DNA from: an uncultured Sphingopyxis sp.
GTDB taxonomy: Bacteria > Pseudomonadota > Alphaproteobacteria > Sphingomonadales > Sphingomonadaceae
Assembly (NCBI GenBank): GCA_937957805.1
Contig: CALFXW010000196.1
Span: 1 to 57,425 of the forward strand
Direction: 5' to 3'
Length of the DNA: 57,425 nt
Shown here: positions 17,407-25,646 of the stretch, one piece after another
How the letters are laid out: each line of letters starts with the position of its first letter
Position numbering within the stretch: position 1 is the first letter of the stretch
Made by a program: the position numbers and the translations under genes
The notes under the pieces: model-generated
What the model saw: the letters and a program-made list of their open reading frames with translations, nothing else
Databases searched by the model: none
What the model was told of the DNA's origin: nothing

Positions 17407-18918
17407 ATGCCGCATTTTCGTTCGATACTCACCCTGCCGCTGGTGATGGCATTGGCTCTGCCGACGGCGGGTGATGCGCGCACACGCCGCCCGGCGCAAC
17501 CCGCGCAGCCGCGCACTGTGCAGCCCTTTTCGAATGCGGAGCGACAACAGGGGGCGGAGGCACATCAACAGATAATGCGCGAATTTGGCGATGCCTACAC
17601 CGGCGCGCAGGCAGCCTATGTGCGCAATGTCGGGCAAAATATCGCGGTGCAGAGCGGACTGTCGAGCGCGCGCACCGATTTTACCGTCACCTTGCTCAAT
17701 TCCCCGGTCAATAACGCCTTCGCGCTGCCCGGCGGCTATATTTACACCACCCGTCAATTGCTGGCGCTGATGAATAATGAGGCGGAGCTGGCGGGCGTCC
17801 TGGGGCATGAGGTCGGCCATACCGCTGCACGTCACGCGCGCCAACGCGAAAGCCGTTCGCGCCGAAATGCGATATTGGGCGTGCTGGCGACCGTTTTGGG
17901 TGGGGCGATCGGCGATAATGGCGGACTGCTGGGCGGAATTGGCGGCTTTTTGCAGAATAATGCGATGCAGGCCGCGCAATTGGCAACGCTCAGCTTTTCG
18001 CGCAGCCAGGAAACCGAGGCGGATGATTTAGGTATCCGATATCTGGCGGGTGCAGGCTATGACCCGGCGGCACTTTCGACCGTGTTGGCCAGCCTAGCGG
18101 CGCAAAATGCGCTCGACGTGCAGGCATCGGGCCAAAGTGCACGCGCCATCCCCGAATGGGCGAGCACCCACCCTGACCCCGCCAGCCGCGTGCGTCGGGC
18201 GCTGGATGTTGCGCAAACGCTGCGGATCACCAACGGGCGCACCAACCGCGATGGCTTTATGACGGCGGTCAATGGCGTTCTCTATGGCGATGACCCGCAT
18301 CAGGGTGTGGTGGAGGGGCGCAATTTCCTCCACCCCGACCTGCGTTTGGGTTTCACAGTGCCCGGCGGCTACGGCATGCAAAATGGTACGACGCAGGTGG
18401 CGATTTCGGGCGAAGGCGGGCAGGCGATATTCACGACGCTTAGCTTTTCGGGGGACAGGGGCGATTATCTGCGGCGCGCCTTTGCCAGCGTTGCGGGCGA
18501 AAATGCGCGCATCCAGCCCAGCGAAATGCGCGAAACCAGCGTCAATGGCATCCCGGCCTTTTACGGGACCGCGCGGGTTAATTCTGGGCAGCAGGTCGTT
18601 GATCTCACCATTTTTGCTTATGCTTTTTCCGGCAATCAGGCGTTTCATTTTGCTGCGATTGCGCCTGCCGGGCGCACCAACCAGTGGGATGCGATGTTTG
18701 GCAGCGTCCGCCGGTTGAGCACCAGCGAAGCCGCAGCCATCCGTCCGCGCCGTATCAGCGTGGTCAGCGTGCGACGCGGCGACACGATTGCCAGCCTGTC
18801 GGGGCGCATGGCCTATGACAGTTTGCGCGAAGAAAGATTTCGCGTCCTCAATGCATTGGCGGCGGGTAGCGCGCTGGCGGTCGGGCAGCGGGTTAAAATC
18901 GTCACTTACGCCAATTAG
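17407..18918 (+). CDS. exported M48 family zinc metalloprotease
   Basis: A 503-residue periplasmic peptidase of the M48 (BepA/YfgC-like) group, whose members help outer-membrane protein quality control. Signal peptide at residues about 1-25. The HEVGH zinc motif is at 134-138, with the third ligand Glu in the ETEADDLG segment. The C-terminal 60 residues (RRGDTIASLSGRM...) resemble a LysM-type peptidoglycan-binding unit. AGAGGGA lies 8 bases before the ATG at 17407, which is preferred over an in-frame start at 17344 that would bury the signal peptide. Confidence 0.87.
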   Translation: MPHFRSILTLPLVMALALPTAGDARTRRPAQPAQPRTVQPFSNAERQQGAEAHQQIMREFGDAYTGAQAAYVRNVGQNIAVQSGLSSARTDFTVTLLNSPVNNAFALPGGYIYTTRQLLALMNNEAELAGVLGHEVGHTAARHARQRESRSRRNAILGVLATVLGGAIGDNGGLLGGIGGFLQNNAMQAAQLATLSFSRSQETEADDLGIRYLAGAGYDPAALSTVLASLAAQNALDVQASGQSARAIPEWASTHPDPASRVRRALDVAQTLRITNGRTNRDGFMTAVNGVLYGDDPHQGVVEGRNFLHPDLRLGFTVPGGYGMQNGTTQVAISGEGGQAIFTTLSFSGDRGDYLRRAFASVAGENARIQPSEMRETSVNGIPAFYGTARVNSGQQVVDLTIFAYAFSGNQAFHFAAIAPAGRTNQWDAMFGSVRRLSTSEAAAIRPRRISVVSVRRGDTIASLSGRMAYDSLREERFRVLNALAAGSALAVGQRVKIVTYAN

Positions 18919-18932
18919 ATCTGCCATTTGTG

Positions 18933-18970
18933 CAAACAAAAAGGGCAGGAACCATCATGGTTCCTGCCCT
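18933..18970 (-). terminator. Rho-independent terminator of the 52-aa pilin gene
   Basis: A perfect 13-bp stem (18942-18954 with 18958-18970) around a 3-base loop, followed on the minus strand by a T-rich tract (TTTTTGTTT, complement of 18933-18941). On the plus strand the trailing bases are not T-rich, so it serves the minus-strand pilin, although it also lies just after the M48 gene. Confidence 0.9.
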
Positions 18971-19023
18971 CTCTGTCTCTATCCGCTTCGCCGTTGACCG
19001 GCGATGCGCTCTAAGTTTGAGGC

Positions 19024-19182
19024 TTAGAGCTTGGCAGCGGCGTTGTTGAACGTGCCACGCACGCCCGTGCCAACTGCTTGGAAAGCGGCGATGCCGGCGA
19101 CGGCGATCAGAGCAGCGATCAGACCATATTCAATGGCGGTCGCGCCCTTGCTGTTGCGGATCAGTTTCACGAACTTCGACAT
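19024..19182 (-). CDS. Flp family type IVb pilin
   Basis: A 52-residue Flp/Fap pilin subunit. It has a short basic leader, the prepilin cleavage context GATAIEYG and a hydrophobic helix IAALIAVAGIAAF. Such pilins are cut by a dedicated prepilin peptidase and assembled by the Tad machinery, none of which is in the window. AGGAG sits 8 bases before the ATG at 19182, making that the start rather than 19209. It has its own terminator downstream and a 159-base region upstream that should hold its promoter. Confidence 0.93.
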   Translation of the reverse strand: MSKFVKLIRNSKGATAIEYGLIAALIAVAGIAAFQAVGTGVRGTFNNAAAKL

Positions 19183-19341
19183 AATCTTTACTCCTGGACT
19201 CAAGCTCACATTTACCCGGCTGGTCCGGTTAAAAACCCTTCCAGCAACATTTGGTCTAGGGGCAAGAAGTTGACGACTGGTTAAAATTCACGTCAAAAAA
19301 TGACACCATATTGGCGAAGATCATAAGTTGCTTGAGCATAG
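19183..19341 (-). promoter_or_regulatory. upstream region of the 52-aa pilin gene
   Basis: This 159-base gap lies between the terminator of the 57-aa pilin and the start of the 52-aa pilin, so it should contain an independent promoter. On the minus strand a TTGACG followed after 17 bases by TCAACT is the best -35/-10-like pair I see; the -10 half is poor. An AT-rich tract nearer the gene could be part of the leader. Confidence 0.35.
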
Positions 19342-19369
19342 AAAAAGCGCCCGGAACATCCGGACGCTT
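19342..19369 (-). terminator. Rho-independent terminator of the 57-aa pilin gene
   Basis: On the minus strand an 11-bp stem (19359-19369 with 19345-19355, one G-U pair) closes a 3-base loop and runs straight into TTTTT. The polarity matches the 57-aa pilin gene that ends 30 bases upstream. Confidence 0.87.
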
Positions 19370-19398
19370 CCCATTGCAACAGCGCTAAACGCCTTCGC

Positions 19399-19572
19399 TT
19401 ACATATTATCGCGCGAAGCCTGCGCTGTATTATTCCACATGGAAATGGCATTGGTGGCGAATAATTGAATCGCCGTCGCCGCTGCCAGCGCGATCAACGC
19501 GGCAATCAAGCCATATTCGATTGCCGTCGCCCCACGGACGTTCCGGCGCAATTTCGCCCAAATCCATCGCAT
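19399..19572 (-). CDS. Flp family type IVb pilin (second copy)
   Basis: A 57-residue Flp pilin paralogue with leader MRWIWAKLRRNV, cleavage context GATAIEYG and helix IAALIALAAATAI. The core GATAIEYGLIAALIA is identical to the 52-aa copy, while leader and C-terminal tail differ. The start at 19572 has AGGGTG 8 bases upstream; the in-frame ATG at 19602 has no workable ribosome site. It is followed by its own terminator, so the two pilins are separate transcription units despite lying in tandem. Confidence 0.92.
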   Translation of the reverse strand: MRWIWAKLRRNVRGATAIEYGLIAALIALAAATAIQLFATNAISMWNNTAQASRDNM

Positions 19573-19667
19573 CTCTATCACCCTGGTCAGTGGGTTATGC
19601 ATTCCTGCATTGGGGGCTATGCGCGTAATATGTTAACAAATTCTTATCGTCGCTTGGGGGTGTCATC

Positions 19668-20072
19668 ATGCAAATCGTTGTTGCCGTAGCGTTAATCGAC
19701 GGACGTCGCATTTTGGTGCAGCAGCGTGAAGCGCATGGTCATTACGGGGGACTGTGGGAATTTCCGGGCGGCAAGCAGGAGGTGGGGGAGGGGCTTGTCG
19801 ATGCCCTGCTGCGCGAGATAAGGGAGGAGTTGACGCTCGATGTCGCAGCAGAGGCGTTGCGCCCGATCGCCTTTTCGAGCGGGGAAAGCACGCGCGGCGA
19901 AATCCTCCTCCTCCTATATGCGGCGCGCCATTGGCAGGGGGTGCCGCAGCCGCTCTCCGCCGCCGCCTTGCAATGGGTGGATGTGGATATGCTTCCCGGC
20001 CTTGCCATGCCGCCGCTCGACCTGCCGTTGATTGCGCCCCTAAGGCAATTTGTCGAAAATGCCGGCATTTAG
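19668..20072 (+). CDS. mutT: Nudix hydrolase, MutT / 8-oxo-dGTP pyrophosphatase type
   Basis: A 134-residue Nudix enzyme. The Nudix box runs GGKQEVGEG through REIREEL (residues 34-56) with the expected REUxEE core. The opening VAVALIDGRRILVQQR and GLWEFPGGK match MutT proteins that remove 8-oxo-dGTP from the nucleotide pool. Its last 33 bases overlap the convergent methyltransferase gene. Confidence 0.9.
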   Translation: MQIVVAVALIDGRRILVQQREAHGHYGGLWEFPGGKQEVGEGLVDALLREIREELTLDVAAEALRPIAFSSGESTRGEILLLLYAARHWQGVPQPLSAAALQWVDVDMLPGLAMPPLDLPLIAPLRQFVENAGI

Positions 20073-20831
20073 CGCGCGCTTCTCTCGCGGCTGGTCGGGA
20101 TGGGGCGCCCACGCCGTGAAGAGCAGCAACCGCGCATCCACGCGCCCGCGCAGCACGCCATCATGACCATATGTCGCATCGGCCATGAACGCCTGCTCCG
20201 CCCTTTGCCATTGCGCGCGGCCGATGGGGTGCACCGCCCCGCTCAGCATGTTGGTGAGCGCGGCATCGCGCAGGTCGGCGACCAGTGCCGACAGGCTGCG
20301 ATAAGCCCATGTCAACCGCTCCACATCTGTAACGATCAGGCGCAGGCCGATTTTGTGCAGCAGGTCGCCGACGGCGGCGAGGCTGATTTGTGGATGCATT
20401 CGTGCGACGATGTGCGGAGCATCGGCGGCCTGCATCGCGCGGCGCAGCGCGGCAAAGCTGCCATCGCCGAACAGGGCACCCACCAACACACCATCGGGCC
20501 GGAGCGCTAGGCGCGCGCGCAGCAGCGCATCGGGTACGTCCCCCTCACCCTCCAGCCCCAATGGCCAGAGGAGGAGGTCATAGCTTTCCGGTTCCACGTT
20601 GATTGCGCTGTGCGGCGGCCATATGTCGAGCCGGTCGACCTTTGCGCCCAATTTTGCCGCGAGCGGCCCCCCGCCATCGCCGATGAGCAGCGCGCGGCCA
20701 AATCGGCGCGGCACATCGGCCACCCGTTCGATGAGCAATTCGGCGACCTGCTGCGTGAAATAGCCGTGCCTGCCCGCCGCGCGGGCAAAGCGCAGTGCGC
20801 GTCGTCGTTGGTCAAATATGTCGCCTGCCAT
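20040..20831 (-). CDS. SAM-dependent methyltransferase, BioC/NDUFAF5-like
   Basis: A 263-residue class I methyltransferase resembling the alphaproteobacterial homologues of NDUFAF5 and BioC. Typical elements are IFDQRRRALRFARA at the N-terminus, the SAM loop ALLIGDGGG, SYDLLLWPLGL and LRPDGVLVGALFG. Substrate is unknown; the mitochondrial homologue modifies a complex I subunit. Start at 20831 gives the family-typical N-terminus; the open frame beyond it overlaps comF. It diverges from comF over 58 bases that must contain both promoters. Confidence 0.82.
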   Translation of the reverse strand: MAGDIFDQRRRALRFARAAGRHGYFTQQVAELLIERVADVPRRFGRALLIGDGGGPLAAKLGAKVDRLDIWPPHSAINVEPESYDLLLWPLGLEGEGDVPDALLRARLALRPDGVLVGALFGDGSFAALRRAMQAADAPHIVARMHPQISLAAVGDLLHKIGLRLIVTDVERLTWAYRSLSALVADLRDAALTNMLSGAVHPIGRAQWQRAEQAFMADATYGHDGVLRGRVDARLLLFTAWAPHPDQPREKRALNAGIFDKLP

Positions 20832-20889
20832 GCCCCCTTGTGCCGCCACGCTGGCCAGCGCACAAGCCGCTTGGCGGAAAGGGCGGCAT

Positions 20890-21690
20890 ATGGGCGGTGA
20901 TGCAGCGCAAATCGGCTGGCGGGCAGAAGCGGCGGAGGCAAAGCAAATCCTCTGGCGCTGGGTGCGCCCCATCGTTGATGCGGTATTGCCGCCACGTTGC
21001 CTCGCCTGCGGGACGATGGTTCAGGATGATGGCGGTTTTTGCGCCAGTTGTTGGCAGCTACGCCATTTCCTGCGCCCGCCCGCCTGTGCCTGTTGCGCCA
21101 TGCCCTTTGCCCAGCCGCAGGGTGATGGCGCGCTATGCGCCGCCTGCATTGCGGACGCGCCACCCTTTGTCCGTGCCGGTGCGCTCATCGCCTATGACGC
21201 GGCGGTGGGGGCGATCGTCCTGCGGCTGAAATATGGACGACGCGTCGGGTTGGCGCGGGCGATGGCGCATATGTTGACTGCCCCGGCGCTCGAATTGCTG
21301 GGCGAGGACGCTGACAATGCGCTGGTGCTGGCCGTGCCGCTCGACCGCTGGCGTTTGTGGCGGCGCGGCTTCAACCAAAGTGTCTTGATCGCACGGCCAC
21401 TGGCGCGCGCGCTCGGGTTGCCGCTCCACCTCGATGCGCTGGTGCGCACACGCCCAACAGGCTCAATGCGCGGATTGGGCCGTCGTGCGCGGCTTCGCCG
21501 GGTGCAGGGAGCCTTTGCCGTGCCGCCGCCGCACCGCTGCGACATCGCGGGGCGCAATATCTTGCTGGTGGATGATGTGATGACCACCGGCGCAACACTC
21601 AGCGCCTGCGCGCGCGCTCTTCGGCGGGCGGGCGCGGCGCGGGTCTATGTCCTCGCATTTGCGCGGGTGGTGGATTTAGACGGCCATTGA
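20890..21690 (+). CDS. comF: ComF family phosphoribosyltransferase-like protein
   Basis: A 266-residue ComF-type protein. Paired cysteines (CLACG, CASCW, CACC, LCAAC; residues about 37-86) suggest a zinc-binding N-terminal module, followed by a phosphoribosyltransferase-like domain with LVDDVMTTGAT (about 226-236). ComF participates in DNA uptake or DNA processing in competent bacteria, but no other competence gene is here. GAAAGGG six bases before the ATG at 20890 decides the start over 20818, which would overlap the divergent methyltransferase gene. Confidence 0.9.
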   Translation: MGGDAAQIGWRAEAAEAKQILWRWVRPIVDAVLPPRCLACGTMVQDDGGFCASCWQLRHFLRPPACACCAMPFAQPQGDGALCAACIADAPPFVRAGALIAYDAAVGAIVLRLKYGRRVGLARAMAHMLTAPALELLGEDADNALVLAVPLDRWRLWRRGFNQSVLIARPLARALGLPLHLDALVRTRPTGSMRGLGRRARLRRVQGAFAVPPPHRCDIAGRNILLVDDVMTTGATLSACARALRRAGAARVYVLAFARVVDLDGH

Positions 21691-21721
21691 CTTCGCGCAC
21701 GCCGCTTCCGATATGCGGCCT

Positions 21722-21979
21722 ATGGCACGCGTTGAAATATATACCAAAGAACACTGCCCCTATTGCCGCCGTGCACTTGCTTTGTTCGCGGCAAAGCGGG
21801 CGGAGCCCATAAATTATGAGATTTCAATGGGCGGTCCGCGCCGTGCGGAAATGATTGAACGTGCGCGCGGCGGCACCACCGTGCCGCAGATTTTTATCGA
21901 CGGGACGCATGTTGGCGGTTGCGATGATTTGATGGCGCTCGAAGCATCAGGGCGGCTCGACGGGCTGCTCGCGGCATGA
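21722..21979 (+). CDS. grxC: glutaredoxin 3
   Basis: An 85-residue dithiol glutaredoxin that reduces disulfides at the expense of glutathione. The active site CPYC is at residues 12-15; the glutathione-binding TVPQIFID and GGCDD follow. The start at 21722 gives the family-typical MARVEIYTK opening. It overlaps the DUF1178 gene by 4 bases. Together with gshB it indicates a glutathione-based thiol economy. Confidence 0.95.
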   Translation: MARVEIYTKEHCPYCRRALALFAAKRAEPINYEISMGGPRRAEMIERARGGTTVPQIFIDGTHVGGCDDLMALEASGRLDGLLAA

Positions 21980-22431
21980 TCAGTTTTGATCTGCGCTGCG
22001 CGCTCGACCATGTTTTTGAGGGTTGGTTCCGCTCGAGCGATGATCATGCGGCGCAACAGGCGGGCGGTATGATCGTCTGCCCAATTTGTGGCAATGATGA
22101 TGTGACCAAGGCGGTGATGGCACCACAGGTCGCGGCAAAGGGAAATGCGGCGCGTTCAGATAAGACCCCGATGCTCCCGCCCGAAGCGATGGCGATGATC
22201 GGCAAAATCGCCGCGATGCAGGCAGAGGCGCTGCCCCAAAGCCGTTGGGTGGGACGCAATTTTGCGACCGAAGCGCGCGTGCTCCACGTAGGGGGCGATG
22301 GCGAAATTCCACCATCAGCAAGCGTCATCCACGGGGAGGCGAGCGCCGATGATGTCGCTGCGCTCCACGCCGATGGCATAAATGTCATGCCCTTGCTGGT
22401 GCCCTTTGTCCCACCCGACGCACAGAATTGA
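21976..22431 (+). CDS. DUF1178 family protein
   Basis: A 151-residue protein of the DUF1178 family. It opens MISFDLRCALDHVFEGWF and has a CPICG zinc-knuckle-like pair near residues 35-38. The C-terminus ends in the typical INVMPLLVPFVPP. Function unknown; coupling to grxC by an ATGA overlap is common in alphaproteobacteria. Confidence 0.9.
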   Translation: MISFDLRCALDHVFEGWFRSSDDHAAQQAGGMIVCPICGNDDVTKAVMAPQVAAKGNAARSDKTPMLPPEAMAMIGKIAAMQAEALPQSRWVGRNFATEARVLHVGGDGEIPPSASVIHGEASADDVAALHADGINVMPLLVPFVPPDAQN

Positions 22432-22504
22432 ACCGGCAGGCGCGTGCCTGATATTGCCGTCGGCGATGCGCCGCTCTATGCGCGAACGCCGACCATGGTG
22501 GTCA

Positions 22505-22581
22505 GCGCCCGTAGCTCAGCAGGATAGAGCATCAGATTCCTAATCTGGGGGCCGTGGGTTCGAATCCCGCCGGGCGCGCCA
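22505..22581 (+). tRNA. tRNA-Arg (anticodon CCT)
   Basis: A complete 77-nt cloverleaf: acceptor GCGCCCG paired with CGGGCGC, D stem GCTC/GAGC, anticodon stem TCAGA/TCTGG with loop TTCCTAA, a 5-base variable loop, T arm GTGGG-TTCGAAT-CCCGC, discriminator G and an encoded CCA at 22579-22581. The anticodon CCT at 22539-22541 reads the AGG codon. No integrase or direct repeat of the tRNA 3' end is seen nearby. Confidence 0.96.
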
Positions 22582-22616
22582 TTCCCCCTTCGGTCGAACG
22601 CGCCCGGCCCTAAAGA

Positions 22617-23015
22617 TCAAAGCCCAGCGGCGCGGGCGACCACCGCATAGCTCGCCAGCCAGATTGGCGGGACGGCGAGCGCCGCGCGCCACAAGCTCCG
22701 ACGGTCGCGGCGAAAGCGGGTATGGAGCGCGGGGCAGGGAAGCGCGTTCTCCGACAGGCGCGCCCAGCGCCGTTCAATCCGCCGTGCAAAGGGAATGGCG
22801 AGGAGGAGGAGCGCGCCCAAAGCGACAAAGGGCAAATTCGGTCCGCCCGGCCAGTTGGCGAGCAGCACAACGCCCGCAATTTGCAGCGCGGCAAAGGTGA
22901 GCAAGGCAAGCGAGGCGTGCATCGACATAGCGCGTGCCAGCGTCGGCGCGCGTTCAAGCCTGCCCCTAAATTGCAGTGTTGCACGATGTGCAGGATCGTC
23001 GAACTTGGACGCCAT
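22617..23015 (-). CDS. small hypothetical membrane protein
   Basis: A 132-residue protein of unknown family. A hydrophilic first 30 residues are followed by three likely membrane helices (about 34-54, 61-78 and 109-130) separated by a basic loop rich in Arg. Codon use matches the neighbours. It stands alone between the tRNA and the DUF885 gene; the 212 bases between it and the DUF885 start show no other gene. Confidence 0.65.
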   Translation of the reverse strand: MASKFDDPAHRATLQFRGRLERAPTLARAMSMHASLALLTFAALQIAGVVLLANWPGGPNLPFVALGALLLLAIPFARRIERRWARLSENALPCPALHTRFRRDRRSLWRAALAVPPIWLASYAVVARAAGL

Positions 23016-23227
23016 AAACCCCCCTCACCGGGAAATGGACGAAAGCGCATTGAATCCACACGCTTTCCCTAGGGTCAATTTGGGTGATTGGAGAGTCGGT
23101 TCAGTTTATCGCGCATATGGCACGTTTCGTCGATTCACCATTGGGGATTACAGGCGTAAACGCTGAAGGCGGGGCGATATGTCGAGCCAAGCAATCGCGC
23201 GGGTTCGATAGGGATCGGGGGGAAGAT

Positions 23228-25036
23228 ATGCGTCGCACCATGAACAATCGCGTTCGTTCGGCAAAATGGGGTGTCAAATTTGGGGTGATCGCCCTTCTCG
23301 GCAGTGCTGCGCTGGTGCCCGGTGCGGCTATCGCCGGCCCGCAGGAGGATTATGCGGCGGTCGAGCATGATTATGAACAATGGTTGCTGCGTGAAAGTCC
23401 GGAATATGCGACCGCGCTAGGCGTTCGGACATGGGATGATCAGGTTTCCGATCCGTCGATCGCGGCGATGGACCGGCGGGCGGCGGCGGCGGCGGCGCTG
23501 ATGGCGCGGCTCGATGCAATTCCCGCAGCCGCGCTCGATGCCGCGACGCGCACCAATCAGGCGATTTTGCACCGGCAGCTTTCCGCGCAGGTGGAGGGGA
23601 ACCGATTTGGCCAGCGGTTGATGCTGTTTTCCACATATTATAGCTGGCATCAGGGTTTTGCCGGGATGTCGGAAAACCTGCCCTTTGCCAATGCGCGCGA
23701 TTATCGCAGCTATTTGACCCGCATCGCGCAATATCCGCGCGTCAATGATGTTTCGATCGACATTACCCGTCAGGCCGTGGCGAGTGGCTATGTCCTGCCC
23801 TGTTCGGTGCTCGGTAATTTTTCGCGCTCGATCACCGGGCTGATTGCGACCGACCCCACTCAGTCGCGCATCTACGAACCCTTTACCCGCACGCGCCCGG
23901 TCGACATCAGCGAAGCGGATTGGGCCGCGATGCAGGCTGAGGCGCGCAATATCATCACCGCGCAGATCAACCCCGCCTTTGACAAGCTCAACCGCTTTTT
24001 CGTCGATGAATATCTGCCCCATTGTGCAGCGAGTGACAGCGTGTCGGCCGAACCGGGCGGGGCGGCATATTATGCCTTTCGCGTCGGGCAGGAAACCACC
24101 ACCAACATGACCCCGCAGCAGGTGCATGATCTGGGCCTGTCCGAGGTTGCGCGCATCCGCGCGGAAATGGAAACACTGGCCCGCGCATCAGGCTATGCCG
24201 ACCGCGCGGCGATGATCGCCGCGATGCGCGCCAATCCGGCCAATTTCGTTACCGACCCCGAAGAATTGATGCGCCGCACCGCGCGCGTCACCCGGCGGAT
24301 CGACGGGCTGCTGCCGCGATATTTCGATTTCTTGCCGCGCACCCCCTATACCATCCGCGAAATCCCCGCCGAAACCGCCGAACAGACGACGACAGCCTAT
24401 TATTCGGGGGGCAATATGGCGGCGGGGATCGCCGGCACTTATTATGTCAACACCTCCAAGCTCGACCAACGGCCCCTGTGGGAAATCCCCGCACTCAGCC
24501 TGCATGAATCGGTGCCCGGCCACCATCTGCAGATCGCGCTGCAACAGGAATTGAGCATCCCGATGTGGCGGCGCAATTTCACCGGCTTCACCGCCTTTAC
24601 CGAAGGATGGGGACTATATTCGGAGCATCTGGGTATCGAAATGGGCATGTATGACAGCCCCGAAACCAACATGGGCCGCCTGTCCTATGAAATGTGGCGG
24701 GCCTGCCGCTTGGTCGTCGATACCGGCATCCATGCGCTCAATTGGGACAAGGCACGCGCGGTCGCCTTTATGCGCGACAATAGCGCGCTGTCCGACGCCA
24801 ATATCGATGCCGAAGTGAACCGCTACATCAGCTGGCCGGGCCAGGCGCTGGGCTATAAAATCGGTGAATTGCGCATCCTGGCCCTGCGGGCAGAGGCAGA
24901 ACGCGCGCTCGGCAACCGTTTTGACGTGCGCCGTTTCCACCATGCGGTGCTGGGGCAGGGTTCGGTTCCGCTTGACGTTCTGGAAATGCAGATTCGCGAC
25001 TGGATTGCGGCCGAACAGGCGCGCCCTGCGTCATGA
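23228..25036 (+). CDS. exported DUF885 family metallopeptidase-like protein
   Basis: A 602-residue DUF885 protein, a family related to zinc carboxypeptidases. An N-terminal signal peptide ends near AIA-GP. The putative metal site HESVPGHHLQ lies in the second half, with the downstream Glu in AFTEGWGLYSE. GGGGGGAAG just before the ATG at 23228 supports this start; the open frame further upstream lacks a signal-like start. Substrates of the family are mostly unknown. It stands alone and is probably periplasmic or a membrane-released enzyme. Confidence 0.87.
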   Translation: MRRTMNNRVRSAKWGVKFGVIALLGSAALVPGAAIAGPQEDYAAVEHDYEQWLLRESPEYATALGVRTWDDQVSDPSIAAMDRRAAAAAALMARLDAIPAAALDAATRTNQAILHRQLSAQVEGNRFGQRLMLFSTYYSWHQGFAGMSENLPFANARDYRSYLTRIAQYPRVNDVSIDITRQAVASGYVLPCSVLGNFSRSITGLIATDPTQSRIYEPFTRTRPVDISEADWAAMQAEARNIITAQINPAFDKLNRFFVDEYLPHCAASDSVSAEPGGAAYYAFRVGQETTTNMTPQQVHDLGLSEVARIRAEMETLARASGYADRAAMIAAMRANPANFVTDPEELMRRTARVTRRIDGLLPRYFDFLPRTPYTIREIPAETAEQTTTAYYSGGNMAAGIAGTYYVNTSKLDQRPLWEIPALSLHESVPGHHLQIALQQELSIPMWRRNFTGFTAFTEGWGLYSEHLGIEMGMYDSPETNMGRLSYEMWRACRLVVDTGIHALNWDKARAVAFMRDNSALSDANIDAEVNRYISWPGQALGYKIGELRILALRAEAERALGNRFDVRRFHHAVLGQGSVPLDVLEMQIRDWIAAEQARPAS

Positions 25037-25084
25037 TTTAGGGGGGGGCAGTCTTCCCCTCCACCTCCGCTGCACGGCGTGCGC

Positions 25085-25105
25085 GCTCCCCCGGTGGCGG
25101 GGAGC
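25085..25105. other. short GC-rich hairpin in the DUF885-queF gap
   Basis: GCTCCCC (25085-25091) pairs with GGGGAGC (25099-25105). It lies in the 83-base gap between convergent genes and is flanked by a smaller GCAC/GTGC stem. No T run follows on either strand. It could act as a bidirectional mRNA 3' end structure or be a REP-like element; a second copy was not found in the window. Confidence 0.35.
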
Positions 25106-25119
25106 TTGAAAGCCCACGT

Positions 25120-25578
25120 CTAACCTCGTCCGCGATAGGGGGCGACCCCTTGGTCTGGCAGCCACAAATCAACGGGCGGCGCGCCCGATTGCCAGAATAT
25201 GTCGATGGGGATGCCGCCACGCGGATACCAATATCCCCCGATGCGCAGCCATTTGGGCTGCATTTCGTCGAATAATCTTTTGCCGATGCCGACGGTGCAA
25301 TCTTCATGAAAAGCGGCGTGATTGCGAAAGCTGCCGAGGAAAAGTTTGAGCGATTTGGATTCGACGATGGTGGCGGCGGGCGCATAATCAATCACCAGAT
25401 GCGCAAAATCGGGCTGACCGGTCACCGGACAGAGCGATGTAAATTCGGGTGCGGCAAAGCGCACCAGATAAAGATCCCCATCACGTGGATTGGCGACGTA
25501 ATCGAGCGTGGCCATGTCCGGGCTGGCGGGAAGTTCGCTCGCTTTACCGAGGAAGCGGGGTTGGGGGGGGTTGACCAT
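25120..25578 (-). CDS. queF: NADPH-dependent preQ0 reductase (7-cyano-7-deazaguanine reductase)
   Basis: Reduces preQ0 to preQ1 in queuosine tRNA modification. At 152 residues it is the short single-domain form. The catalytic Cys is C50 in FTSLCPVTGQPDFA with Asp 57, and the NADPH-binding ESKSLKLF follows. The C-terminal RGGIPIDIFW is typical. Divergent from the next gene with 68 bases between the starts. Other que genes are not in the window. Confidence 0.95.
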   Translation of the reverse strand: MVNPPQPRFLGKASELPASPDMATLDYVANPRDGDLYLVRFAAPEFTSLCPVTGQPDFAHLVIDYAPAATIVESKSLKLFLGSFRNHAAFHEDCTVGIGKRLFDEMQPKWLRIGGYWYPRGGIPIDIFWQSGAPPVDLWLPDQGVAPYRGRG

Positions 25579-25646
25579 CGCGCGCTTTTAGTCGCAGGCG
25601 GTGCCGATGTCACGGGGGCCAGACGCCCCGCAGCGAAAGCCGATCT

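Noticed and set aside
22505..22581. tRNA-Arg as an integration site for a genomic island
   Set aside because: No integrase, no repeated tRNA 3' end and no shift in gene content nearby; xerD at 15 kb is a housekeeping recombinase.
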